Of a stretch of 64,000 bases of DNA, positions 1-8,103 are shown in pieces. Made by a program: the position numbers and the translations under genes. The DNA is from Chloroflexota bacterium (GTDB taxonomy: Bacteria > Chloroflexota > Dehalococcoidia > Bin125). The notes under the pieces were generated by a model that saw only the letters and a program-made list of their open reading frames with translations, was not told the DNA's origin and made no database searches. The stretch covers positions 24,894 through 88,893 of the forward strand of contig JAPPNI010000038.1 of the NCBI GenBank assembly GCA_028873865.1, in the 5' to 3' direction. The number at the start of each line of letters is the position of its first letter. Position 1 is the first letter of the stretch.

Positions 1-12
1 TGCTCTAATTTT

Positions 13-97
13 GGGCCCCCCCCCGCCCCGGTCCCTCCCCCGCTTTTTTGCCTCCCGGGCGGGGGGCGGGGCCCACGGCCCCGGGCCCCCGGGACGC
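13..97. other. G/C homopolymer stretch at window edge
   Basis: This stretch is almost entirely runs of C and G, such as a run of ten C and repeated GGGG/CCCC blocks. It has no coding character and differs from every other intergenic region in the window. It sits at the extreme left end, so a contig-edge or low-quality read artefact is more likely than a real element. Positions 98-213 are ordinary sequence and hold the promoter region of the first permease gene. Confidence 0.5.
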
Positions 98-121
98 TGG
101 CGACTTCAAAGCATCTTGCAG

Positions 122-152
122 TTGACAGCCAAGCTGTCAAGTCGCTTACACT
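122..152 (+). promoter_or_regulatory. Operator-like dyad and promoter of the ABC permease operon
   Basis: A perfect 7-bp inverted repeat, TTGACAG (122-128) and CTGTCAA (134-140), is separated by CCAAG. Its left arm contains a consensus -35 hexamer TTGACA. A -10-like TACACT lies at 147-152, leaving 19 bp between the hexamers. A dimeric repressor on the dyad would cover the -35 element. The first gene starts at 214 with its own GGGAG ribosome binding site. The regulator is not encoded nearby, and the function is inferred from geometry only. Confidence 0.5.
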
Positions 153-213
153 CTGCCAAGCCAGACCCCGAGCGCGGCTCAGCCTCCGCGGACCCCAGTA
201 ACCGGGAGCAGCG

Positions 214-1839
214 ATGCAGCGATATCTCCTTCAACGCATTCTCCTCGTGATCCCGACGCTGTGGTTGGTGATCTCGATGCTCTTCCTCGCGCTACGCGCC
301 CTGCCCGGCGACTTCGTCACGCGCAAGCTCTCCAACCTGGAGAACCAGGGAGCCGAGCAGCGCGAGTCGGAGATCGTCGGCTTTATCGAGGCTGAAGAGA
401 CGACGCATCGCGTAATCACGGGCGACACGCTGGAGTCGATTGCCGCGCAGAACAAGACTACGGTCTCCGAAATCCTGCAAGCCAACCCGGACCTCGACAC
501 GTCGGGAGAGCTCAGACCCGGCACAAGGGTCGTGCTGATCCCTGGCCAGTTACTCGAGAAGATCGCGATTGCGGAGAAAGTGTCTCTGCCTGAAGAAGTG
601 GACCAGGGGGTCCAGCTGCTGATCGACCGGAACCCCGAAGTTGACTTCCCCACCTACCAGGGGCAGCCGTATGCGGAAGCTGGATCGATCCTGATCGTTC
701 GCAACACTCTGACCATCGAGGAATGGGCGCACGTTAACCGAGTCGAGGCGAGGGACATCCTGGCGGTCAATCCGACCGGTAGCGCCAGCAACCCGGATGG
801 CACCCTGGCGGCTGATACGCCCTTAATCCCCACGACGCTCACGGTCGCAGAGGACGGCGACACCCTGGAAGGGCTCGCAGCCGCCTTCGGGCGCGATCTC
901 GAAGCCATGACGGCCGCCAACCGCGGGGTCGACCCCGCTGAACCACTAGAGGCGGGCAAGGAAATCCTGATCCCCTCGGACAAAATCGTCACACCGACGA
1001 CGAAGATCACCGAGGCGAACATCAGACACCGTCTGGGCATCGACAAGCCGCTCGGCACGCAGTACATCGACTTCCTCTGGGAAACGGTGCGGCTCAAGTT
1101 CCGACCTTCGTTCCAGACTCAGGAGGACTCGCTCGATGTCTTCCTGCGTGCCCTGCCGCGCTCCCTCCACCTCAACATCTATTCGCTGATCGTTGCGCTT
1201 GTGGTCGCCTTGCCAGTCGGCATCCTCTCCGCCATGCGCCAGGACCGGCCGCTCGACTACGGCCTGCGCGGATTCGCCATCCTCGCCCTCGCCGCCCCAT
1301 CTTTCTGGATCGCCACGATGCTCATCTTCGTCGTCACTCCAGGCGGCATCTCCGAGAGCGGCATCTGGTCGATCCCGCTTACCTCCGAGGAAGCGCGATC
1401 CGTCTTTACTGATTTCACTGGGGCCTTGGCCTTGTATTCCATCCCCGCCGTCGCCGGCGGTATCGCCGCGGGCGCCGGACTCATGCGCATCACTCGTTCC
1501 GAACTCCTTGAAGTCCTCCGACAGGACTACGTCCGCACCGCCTGGTCAAAAGGCCTGCGTGAGCGGACCGTCATCCGGCGACATGCGATGCGCAACGCAA
1601 TGGTCAACGTAATGAGCGTGCTTGGCCTGCAGATCGCCGCTCTCGTCGGCGGCAACATCATCCTCGAATCTCTCTTCAACATTCCCGGTATCGGTCTGCT
1701 CCTGATCCAGCGCATCGGACAGGCGGACCTCCCGGTCGTACAGACGATGGTCTTCTTCTTCGCCCTCTTCATCATCATCGTCAACATCATCATCGACATC
1801 TCCTACGCGGTCATCGATCCGCGCATTCGCTTCAACTAG
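214..1839 (+). CDS. ABC transporter permease, DppB type, with LysM-like insertion
   Basis: This is an inner-membrane permease subunit of a peptide/nickel-type ABC importer. Residues 1-34 are a typical DppB N-terminus and first membrane helix. Conserved DppB sequence resumes near residue 270 (LGIDKPLGTQYIDFLW) and continues with the membrane core. The cytoplasmic coupling loop is near residues 425-455 (ITRSELLEVLRQDYVRTAWS). Between these lies an extracytoplasmic insertion of about 235 residues. It holds LysM-like repeats at about 65-110 and 208-254 and a degenerate one at about 162-206. At 541 residues it is far longer than usual family members (310-340). GGGAG before the ATG supports the start. 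The partner DppC-type gene follows 33 bases downstream. No ATP-binding subunit is encoded nearby. Confidence 0.9.
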   Translation: MQRYLLQRILLVIPTLWLVISMLFLALRALPGDFVTRKLSNLENQGAEQRESEIVGFIEAEETTHRVITGDTLESIAAQNKTTVSEILQANPDLDTSGELRPGTRVVLIPGQLLEKIAIAEKVSLPEEVDQGVQLLIDRNPEVDFPTYQGQPYAEAGSILIVRNTLTIEEWAHVNRVEARDILAVNPTGSASNPDGTLAADTPLIPTTLTVAEDGDTLEGLAAAFGRDLEAMTAANRGVDPAEPLEAGKEILIPSDKIVTPTTKITEANIRHRLGIDKPLGTQYIDFLWETVRLKFRPSFQTQEDSLDVFLRALPRSLHLNIYSLIVALVVALPVGILSAMRQDRPLDYGLRGFAILALAAPSFWIATMLIFVVTPGGISESGIWSIPLTSEEARSVFTDFTGALALYSIPAVAGGIAAGAGLMRITRSELLEVLRQDYVRTAWSKGLRERTVIRRHAMRNAMVNVMSVLGLQIAALVGGNIILESLFNIPGIGLLLIQRIGQADLPVVQTMVFFFALFIIIVNIIIDISYAVIDPRIRFN

Positions 1840-1872
1840 GCGAGACCAGAGCAGACTGCTGAGGGACTCGGC

Positions 1873-3114
1873 ATGAGTGAAGATCGGCGACTGGACACTG
1901 AGATCGAAGAATTCGCGCAGGCCCAGGGCCTGCGCGTCGAGGAGCGCAGCACCCTTTCGTTGGTCGCTGGCGCGCTGCTCACGTTCTTTCGCACGAAACC
2001 GCTCGGCGCGGCCGGCCTGATGCTGGTGGTCGTCTGGTCAGTCATCGCCGTCGGCACCGTCGGCTCTGGCGGTGGCTGGATGGGTATCGGCCGCTACGAC
2101 TCCCAGGCCGTCTTCAAGATTGCCAACGCGAGCTTCGCCGACGACAAGATGGCCAATGCGCTGGACGGTGAACCGGCCGACATCTCTGAGGCCAGGCAGC
2201 GCGAGTTATTGCTCGACCCGGACGTCTACGGAGACCTCGCCCGTGAGTCGGGCGTGCTCGAAGACATGCTCATCTACGTCGAAGGGTTGATAGAGAGCGG
2301 CACCCTGCTCTCTCACCTGTCGGAGGGCATCGACCCTGCCCAGATCGAGATTGCCAACGGGACGATCACGGATGTAGATGATCTGCTCGCGACGGGAACC
2401 AATACGCCGCTGACCACGGCCTCGTTGCAGGGTCCCTCCGCCAAGCACTGGTTCGGCACCGACCGAGCCGGTCACGACCTGTTCTCTCGCGTCACCGAGG
2501 CGGCTCGGCTGTCGCTCTACATCGGCTTCTTCGCCACACTGATCGGCGTCGTCGCCGGCACAGTTCTGGGTCTGATCGCCGGAGGGTTGGGCGGCAACAT
2601 CGACCTGGTGATCAGCCGCCTCATGGACGCTCTGCTCTCCTTCCCGCCGATCGTGCTGCTCCTGCTGCTGCGCTCGGTCACCGAGCCATCGGCGATCTGG
2701 GTCACGCTGGCGCTCTCCGTGCTGGCCATCGCGCCCGACCAGCGGATCGTCCGCGGTGCGGTCATCGCGCTGCGCGAGATGCCGTTCGTCGAAGCCGCCC
2801 GCACGCTCGGGGCGACGAACTTCCGGATCATGTTGCTGCACATCCTGCCCAACATCGTCGCGCCGCTGATCGTCATCTTCTCGATCACCATCGGAGCGTT
2901 CATCCTCGCCGAGGCCGCGCTCAGCTTCCTCGGTCTGGGCACCCTCGACGTTTCCTGGGGCAAGATGATCGCCGACGGCCGCCAGTTCATCGTCCAGTCC
3001 CCGTGGACCTCGCTCTTCGCCGGTCTCGCCCTGACCAGCCTCGTCTTCGGCTTCAACGTCCTCGGAGACGCGCTGCGTGACGTCTTCGATCCCCGGCTCC
3101 GGGGCAGTCGATAG
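1873..3114 (+). CDS. ABC transporter permease, DppC type, with enlarged periplasmic loop
   Basis: This is the second membrane subunit of the importer and pairs with the DppB-type protein upstream. The N-terminus (about 1-65) holds the first helix. Residues about 70-185 form an acidic extracytoplasmic insertion without a recognised fold. The DppC signature GPSAKHWFGTDRAGHDLFSRV region starts near 187 and is followed by five membrane helices. The coupling loop EMPFVEAARTLGATNFRIM is near 300. It is 413 residues against about 290-300 for usual family members. A near-identical paralogue lies at 6871-8103. The insertion does not resemble LysM, unlike that of its partner. Confidence 0.9.
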   Translation: MSEDRRLDTEIEEFAQAQGLRVEERSTLSLVAGALLTFFRTKPLGAAGLMLVVVWSVIAVGTVGSGGGWMGIGRYDSQAVFKIANASFADDKMANALDGEPADISEARQRELLLDPDVYGDLARESGVLEDMLIYVEGLIESGTLLSHLSEGIDPAQIEIANGTITDVDDLLATGTNTPLTTASLQGPSAKHWFGTDRAGHDLFSRVTEAARLSLYIGFFATLIGVVAGTVLGLIAGGLGGNIDLVISRLMDALLSFPPIVLLLLLRSVTEPSAIWVTLALSVLAIAPDQRIVRGAVIALREMPFVEAARTLGATNFRIMLLHILPNIVAPLIVIFSITIGAFILAEAALSFLGLGTLDVSWGKMIADGRQFIVQSPWTSLFAGLALTSLVFGFNVLGDALRDVFDPRLRGSR

Positions 3115-3198
3115 CGTTCGCCTGGTCCTCCGTGTCGCGCCGCAGAATCGGTACTCGGGTACGGGTCAGACTGCAGGAAACGTATTTCCGACATCAGG

Positions 3199-3249
3199 TA
3201 GACTTGCGCAATGGTCGGCACCGCACGCCGATCGGCTGAGAAGGAGTGA
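3199..3249 (+). promoter_or_regulatory. Promoter and 12-codon leaderless leader ORF before the binding protein
   Basis: A -10-like TAGACT (3199-3204) is followed by exactly 6 bases and then ATG (3211). The ATG opens a 12-codon frame (MVGTARRSAEKE) whose TGA is at 3247-3249. The ribosome binding site AAGGAG of the binding-protein gene (3241-3246) lies inside the end of this frame, and that gene's ATG is at 3255. Such an arrangement would couple translation of the leader to the binding protein. A short dyad GGAAA-CGTA-TTTCC (3176-3189) lies just upstream. Expression of the leader is inferred. Confidence 0.45.
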
Positions 3250-3254
3250 GAGCG

Positions 3255-5258
3255 ATGAGCGAACACAACTATTGGCAGCGAATGAAGCGCCAGCAGATGA
3301 GCCGGCGTGCTCTGCTGCGGGCGTCGGGACGGGCCGGCGTCGGTGCAGCCGGATTGGCGCTGGTCGGCTGCGGCGACGATGACGATGACGGCCAACAACG
3401 AGCTGTCGCGCAACAGCAGGCACAGCAACAGCAGCAGCAACAGGCCATGCAGCAGCAGGCTGACCAGCAGCAACAGCAGCAGGCCATGCAGCAGCAGGAG
3501 CAACAAGCCGACCAACAGGCTGCCGCTGCCGCGCAGGAGGAAGACCAGGAGCAACAGCAAGCTGCACAACAGGTGCAGGCTGCTGGCGTCGACCGCTACG
3601 GTGGCACGCTGCGCTTCTCTACGCCTGCCGCGACGCACGACTTCTTCGACCCGCACCGCGGCGTGTTCGGCCCCACCCAGTACTGGATGGGGTTCTACAT
3701 GAACTACATGATCCGCTGGGCCACAAAAGAAGGCGGGGTCATGGAGGAAGACATCACCTCCTTGCCCGAATTGCCTGACGCCGAGACTTACATCTTCAGC
3801 GTTGACCAAGGTGCGCGCTACTGGGATCAGTACCCCACCGAGGGCGGTCGCGATGTCACCGCTTCCGACATTCAGATCAACTTCGAACGCCAGATTGAAG
3901 CGCTCGACGCCGAAGGCAACCCCGACGCCCGCTTCCGAGGCCAGGACGCCTTCAAGAAGACCGCCTCAATGGAGGTGCCCGACGACGGCACCTTCATCGC
4001 ACGTACCGACGGACCGGACGCGACTTACCTCGGCGGTACCATCCTCCGACCGTTCTCCTGGATCACCTCGCCTGAGGGCATCCAGGAATTCGGCACCCGA
4101 TGGCGCGATGAAACCGCCAATGTGTCGCTGTCGTCCGGCACCGGACCGTACATTCCACAGACCTACGACCCCGACATTGGTATCTACCTGGAGCGCAACC
4201 CTAACTACTGGAAGAGCGCGGCCGACGGCAGTCAGTTGCCCTTCATGGACGCTGTTGAGTTTGTCAACCTCACTGACGCAACCGCCGTCGACGCCGCCTA
4301 CCGAGGCAAGGGCATCGACGTCGGCGGATTCCCGCTGTCAGCGGTGCAGGTAGAGGAGCTGACCGGAGATTTCCCCAACCACGAAGTTCGCGAAGGCGCA
4401 TTCGGGTTCACCATCGTCACCGTGATGGGTACGTACCAGCCCGGCTGGGAAGGCTCGGACGGTCTGGGCAACCCCTACCTCGACCGCCGCTTCGCCTACG
4501 CGATGCACGTCGCGGTCGACCGCGACCTGCTGATCGACGCGGTCTACCTGGGCGCGGCCAAGCCGTCCGCGACCCACTTCTGCCCGTGGTTCTCGACCTA
4601 CTGGACGGTTCCGCCGGATGAGTTGCGCACTGTCCCGGGCTTCCGCCTCAACCGCGACGAAGACATCCAGCTCTGCCGCGAGTTGATCGCCGCCTCCGGG
4701 TTCGACACCGACCGCACGGTCACGATCTACATCCCCGACCTCTGGGAGCAGACCTACCCCGGCATCACCGAGACGACCCGCAATATGTACGCTGAGGCGA
4801 CCGGCATCAACGTCGAGCTGGACATCCAGCCGTACACGGTGATGCAGGACCGCTACGACAACCAGACCTTCCCCGGCCGCGCGCCGACCTGGACCAACCC
4901 GCCCGCCGACCTCGACCCGACGGCGCAGTTCACGCTTTCGCTCAAGGTCGGTGGAGCCTCCAACCTGACCCAGTACAACTACGCTCCGGTGGAGGACATC
5001 GTGGACGAGATGGCAGTCACGCTCGACACCGAGGAGCGTCGCGATAAGGCGCTGCAGGTTCAGCGAATCGGCCTGGGCGTCGACGAAGAGCACGGCCTGG
5101 ACGGCATCTTCGGTTGGTTTGGCGTGATGAACGGTATCGCCCCGACCATCTGGTGGCCGTACGTGAACCGCCCAGACCACACCTGGCAGTTCGCGCACGA
5201 TTCGCACAACTTCGACACCGCCTGGGTCGACACCACCCACTCCGAGTACCCGGCCTAG
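3255..5258 (+). CDS. Tat-exported lipoprotein substrate-binding protein of ABC importer (SBP family 5)
   Basis: This is the extracytoplasmic solute-binding protein of a peptide/opine-type ABC importer. The N-terminus has a twin-arginine stretch (SRRALLRASG) and a hydrophobic segment ending in a lipobox-like LVGC, so it is probably exported folded and lipid-anchored. A very Gln-rich linker of about 65 residues follows, with runs of up to seven Q. The family 5 binding domain fills the rest (GTLRFSTPAATHDFFDPHRG onward). A GTG at 3246 is also possible, but AAGGAG at 3241-3246 is correctly spaced for ATG 3255. It lies between two DppB/DppC pairs and probably serves both. Confidence 0.9.
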   Translation: MSEHNYWQRMKRQQMSRRALLRASGRAGVGAAGLALVGCGDDDDDGQQRAVAQQQAQQQQQQQAMQQQADQQQQQQAMQQQEQQADQQAAAAAQEEDQEQQQAAQQVQAAGVDRYGGTLRFSTPAATHDFFDPHRGVFGPTQYWMGFYMNYMIRWATKEGGVMEEDITSLPELPDAETYIFSVDQGARYWDQYPTEGGRDVTASDIQINFERQIEALDAEGNPDARFRGQDAFKKTASMEVPDDGTFIARTDGPDATYLGGTILRPFSWITSPEGIQEFGTRWRDETANVSLSSGTGPYIPQTYDPDIGIYLERNPNYWKSAADGSQLPFMDAVEFVNLTDATAVDAAYRGKGIDVGGFPLSAVQVEELTGDFPNHEVREGAFGFTIVTVMGTYQPGWEGSDGLGNPYLDRRFAYAMHVAVDRDLLIDAVYLGAAKPSATHFCPWFSTYWTVPPDELRTVPGFRLNRDEDIQLCRELIAASGFDTDRTVTIYIPDLWEQTYPGITETTRNMYAEATGINVELDIQPYTVMQDRYDNQTFPGRAPTWTNPPADLDPTAQFTLSLKVGGASNLTQYNYAPVEDIVDEMAVTLDTEERRDKALQVQRIGLGVDEEHGLDGIFGWFGVMNGIAPTIWWPYVNRPDHTWQFAHDSHNFDTAWVDTTHSEYPA

Positions 5259-5294
5259 GCCGGGGCTCCACTGGTGGAGCGAACGGCGAGTAGA

Positions 5295-5328
5295 AAGGGG
5301 GCTATCTGCATTGCGCAGATGCCCCCTT
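5295..5328 (+). terminator. Strong intercistronic hairpin after the binding-protein gene
   Basis: AAGGGGGC (5295-5302) pairs with GCCCCCTT (5321-5328), and ATCTGC (5304-5309) pairs with GCAGAT (5315-5320). One T is bulged and the loop is ATTGC. The stem is 14 bp, but only a weak T-tract follows. It could be a terminator or, as is common after binding-protein genes, a 3' stabilising stem that gives the binding protein more transcript than the permeases. Confidence 0.7.
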
Positions 5329-5362
5329 GCTCGCCCGCTTCTTGTTCGTGTAAGCGCCGTTC

Positions 5363-6844
5363 ATGCAGAAGTACATCTTGCGTCGCATTCTGCTGGTCAT
5401 CCCCACGTTGTGGCTGGTGATTTCGATCCTCTTTCTGGTGCTGAATGCACTGCCGGGCGACTACGTCACGATCAAGCTGTCCAACCTCGAGGCGTCGGGC
5501 GCGACCAAGATCGAGGCGGAAATCGTCGGCAACCTCGAGGTTGAACGGACACTGCACCGTGTCGTCGGCGGCGATTCGGTTGCCACCATCGCAGCGAACT
5601 ACGGCGCTACGGTCGACGAGATCCTGGCAGTCAACCCCAACCTCGAGGCTGATTCTCAACTCCGTCCTGGCTCGACGATCATCGTGATCGACGGCCAGTT
5701 GCTCTCGTCAATCTCGCGCACATCGCGGCTCGCCCTGCCCGAGGACACCGACTCCGGCATTGCCCTCTTGCAAGAACGCAACCCTGATGTCGAGTTCGGC
5801 ACGTTCGCCGGGCAGCTGTTCGCTCCGGCCGAAGTGACGCTGACCCTGCGCGAGAGCACCAGCTTGCGTGAACTCGCCGAAGTCAATCGGGTCGCTCCCG
5901 AGGACTATCTGAATGTCAATCAGCAGGGCACCCCGGCCAACGAGGATGGGGAACTCACGGTTGACACACCGCTGTATCCCGGCGACACCTATATCTCGCC
6001 CACTCGCGAGATCACGGAGGCGAGCATCAAGAATCAGCTTGGCATCGACAAGCCGTTGGGCCGCCAATACGTCGAGTATCTGTGGGACACGATTCGCTTC
6101 CAGTTCCGTCCATCGTTCCAGACCAACGAGCCGTCAATGGACATCTTCCTGCGCTCGCTGCCACGGACGCTGCATCTGAATGCCTACGCACTGATCGTGG
6201 CCGTAATCGTGGCGTTGCCGGTTGGCATCCTCTCCGCCATGCGGCAGGATCAGGCGCTCGATTACGGGCTGCGCGGGTTCGCGATCATGGCGCTGGCCGC
6301 GCCGTCCTTCTGGATTGCGACGATGCTGATTTTCGTCGTCTCGCCTGGCGGCATCTTCGAAAGAGGGATTTGGTCGATTCCCCTGACCGACGAGAGCGCA
6401 CGCAGCATCTTTACCTCGGTCAACGGCTTCTTTGCGCTATACACGATCCCGGCTGTGGCCGGAGGAATCGCTGCCGGAGCGGGCTTGATGCGCATCACCC
6501 GCTCGGAACTGCTTGAAGTGCTGCGCCAGGACTATGTCCGCACTGCCTGGTCGAAAGGCCTTCGTGAACGAGCAGTGATCCGCCGACACGCGCTGCGCAA
6601 TGCGCTCGTACCGGTGCTCAGCGTGTTCGGACTGCAACTGGCGGCGCTGGTCGGTGGCAACATCATTCTCGAGGTGCTGTTCAACATCCCGGGCGTCGGA
6701 CTGATGCTGTTGCAGCGGCTGTACCAAGCAGACATTCCCGTCATCCAGACGGCCGTGTTCTTCTTGGCGCTGTTCGTGATCATCGTCAACATCGTAATCG
6801 ATATCAGCTACGCGCTGATCGACCCACGCATCCGCTACACCTAG
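5363..6844 (+). CDS. ABC transporter permease, DppB type, with LysM-like insertion (paralogue 2)
   Basis: This is a paralogue of the permease at 214-1839, with near-identical helices and coupling loop. It has one clear LysM-like repeat at residues about 65-110 and a degenerate one at about 158-206. The third repeat present in the first copy is missing, which accounts for the whole length difference (493 against 541 residues). There is no clear ribosome binding site. A TAAGCG hexamer ends 6 bases before the ATG, so the message may be leaderless. The matching DppC-type gene follows 26 bases downstream. Confidence 0.9.
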   Translation: MQKYILRRILLVIPTLWLVISILFLVLNALPGDYVTIKLSNLEASGATKIEAEIVGNLEVERTLHRVVGGDSVATIAANYGATVDEILAVNPNLEADSQLRPGSTIIVIDGQLLSSISRTSRLALPEDTDSGIALLQERNPDVEFGTFAGQLFAPAEVTLTLRESTSLRELAEVNRVAPEDYLNVNQQGTPANEDGELTVDTPLYPGDTYISPTREITEASIKNQLGIDKPLGRQYVEYLWDTIRFQFRPSFQTNEPSMDIFLRSLPRTLHLNAYALIVAVIVALPVGILSAMRQDQALDYGLRGFAIMALAAPSFWIATMLIFVVSPGGIFERGIWSIPLTDESARSIFTSVNGFFALYTIPAVAGGIAAGAGLMRITRSELLEVLRQDYVRTAWSKGLRERAVIRRHALRNALVPVLSVFGLQLAALVGGNIILEVLFNIPGVGLMLLQRLYQADIPVIQTAVFFLALFVIIVNIVIDISYALIDPRIRYT

Positions 6845-6870
6845 TGATTCGTCAGGTAACCGATTAGACC

Positions 6871-8103
6871 ATGAGCCAGCGAACCGGCGCCTCTGATCAA
6901 CTTGATGATTTCGCTGCGGCTGAGGGTCTGCGCCTCGATCAGGCCACAGGTCTCCGACGCGGACTCGTCGCGTTCCGCAACTTCATGGTGAAAAAGCGGC
7001 TTGGCGCTGCCGGCGTGCTGATCGTCGTGGTCTGGAGCTTGATCGCGGTGGGGACGGTCGGTGATGGAGGCGGTTGGCTCGGCATTGGACGGTACGATTC
7101 ACGAAGCGTCTTCGAGATCGCGTCGGTTCCCTATGCCGATGACAAGCTCGCCAACGCGCTCGATGGCGTCTCAGCCGACGCCTCCGACGCCGACCTCCGT
7201 GCCATCGTCAGCGATCCGGATATCTTTGGCGCGCCCGCCGCCGATGTCAATGTCCAGGGCGAGATGGTGGAGTACGCGCTGGAACAGATCGAGGTCGGGC
7301 TGCTGCTCGATACGTTGATCGAAGAGGAACAGATCGAGATACATGACGGCACGATCGTCGACGTCGACAGCCTGCTCGCGGCCGGGACAGACAACCCGTT
7401 GATCACCGCCTCGCTATTGGGACCGTCGGGCAAGCACTGGTTCGGCACCGACCGCGCCGGCCACGACCTCTTCTCTCGCGTGACCGAGGGAGCGCGACTG
7501 TCGCTCTACATCGGCTTCTTCGCAACGCTGATCGGCGTGTTCGCTGGCACTGCGACGGGTCTCGTTTCCGGTTCCTTCGGCGGCTCGGTCGACCTGGTCA
7601 TCAACCGCATCCTCGACGCCGTTCAGAGCTTCCCTCCAATTGCGTTCCTCCTCCTGATCGCTTCGATTACCGATCCGTCGGCACTCTGGGTGACACTGTC
7701 GCTCTCAGTCCTGGGCATCGCACCAACCAACCGGATTGTGCGCGGAAGTGTGATCCAGATTCGTGAGATGCCATACGTCGAGGCTGCGCGCACGATTGGC
7801 GCCACCTCAACCCGAATCATGGGCTTCCATATTCTGCCCAATATCTTCGCTCCGCTGATCGTTATCTTCTCGATCACCATCGGAGCATTCATCCTCGCCG
7901 AGGCCGCGCTCAGCTTCCTCGGTCTGGGCACGTTGGACGTCTCCTGGGGCAAAATGATCGCAGACGGACGCCAGTTCATCGTCTACTCGCCGTGGACATC
8001 GCTCTGGGCCGGTCTGGCGCTCACCTCGCTGGTGTTTGGCTTCAATGTGCTCGGCGACGCCCTGCGCGACGTCCTCGATCCGCGTCTCAGGGGCAGCCGC
8101 TAG
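6871..8103 (+). CDS. ABC transporter permease, DppC type (paralogue 2)
   Basis: This is the membrane subunit paired with the preceding DppB-type protein and a paralogue of 1873-3114. The same enlarged acidic loop is present (about residues 70-190), followed by GKHWFGTDRAGHDLFSRVTEGARLS and the conserved helices. The C-terminal half (from about residue 310) is nearly identical to the first copy, whereas the loop has diverged. This fits relaxed or specialised selection on the extracytoplasmic part. The next gene starts directly after its stop codon. Confidence 0.9.
   Translation: MSQRTGASDQLDDFAAAEGLRLDQATGLRRGLVAFRNFMVKKRLGAAGVLIVVVWSLIAVGTVGDGGGWLGIGRYDSRSVFEIASVPYADDKLANALDGVSADASDADLRAIVSDPDIFGAPAADVNVQGEMVEYALEQIEVGLLLDTLIEEEQIEIHDGTIVDVDSLLAAGTDNPLITASLLGPSGKHWFGTDRAGHDLFSRVTEGARLSLYIGFFATLIGVFAGTATGLVSGSFGGSVDLVINRILDAVQSFPPIAFLLLIASITDPSALWVTLSLSVLGIAPTNRIVRGSVIQIREMPYVEAARTIGATSTRIMGFHILPNIFAPLIVIFSITIGAFILAEAALSFLGLGTLDVSWGKMIADGRQFIVYSPWTSLWAGLALTSLVFGFNVLGDALRDVLDPRLRGSR

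Noticed and set aside
3269..3487. Cys-rich minus-strand frame resembling a metallothionein
   Set aside because: It is only the antisense reading of CAG repeats coding the Gln-rich linker.
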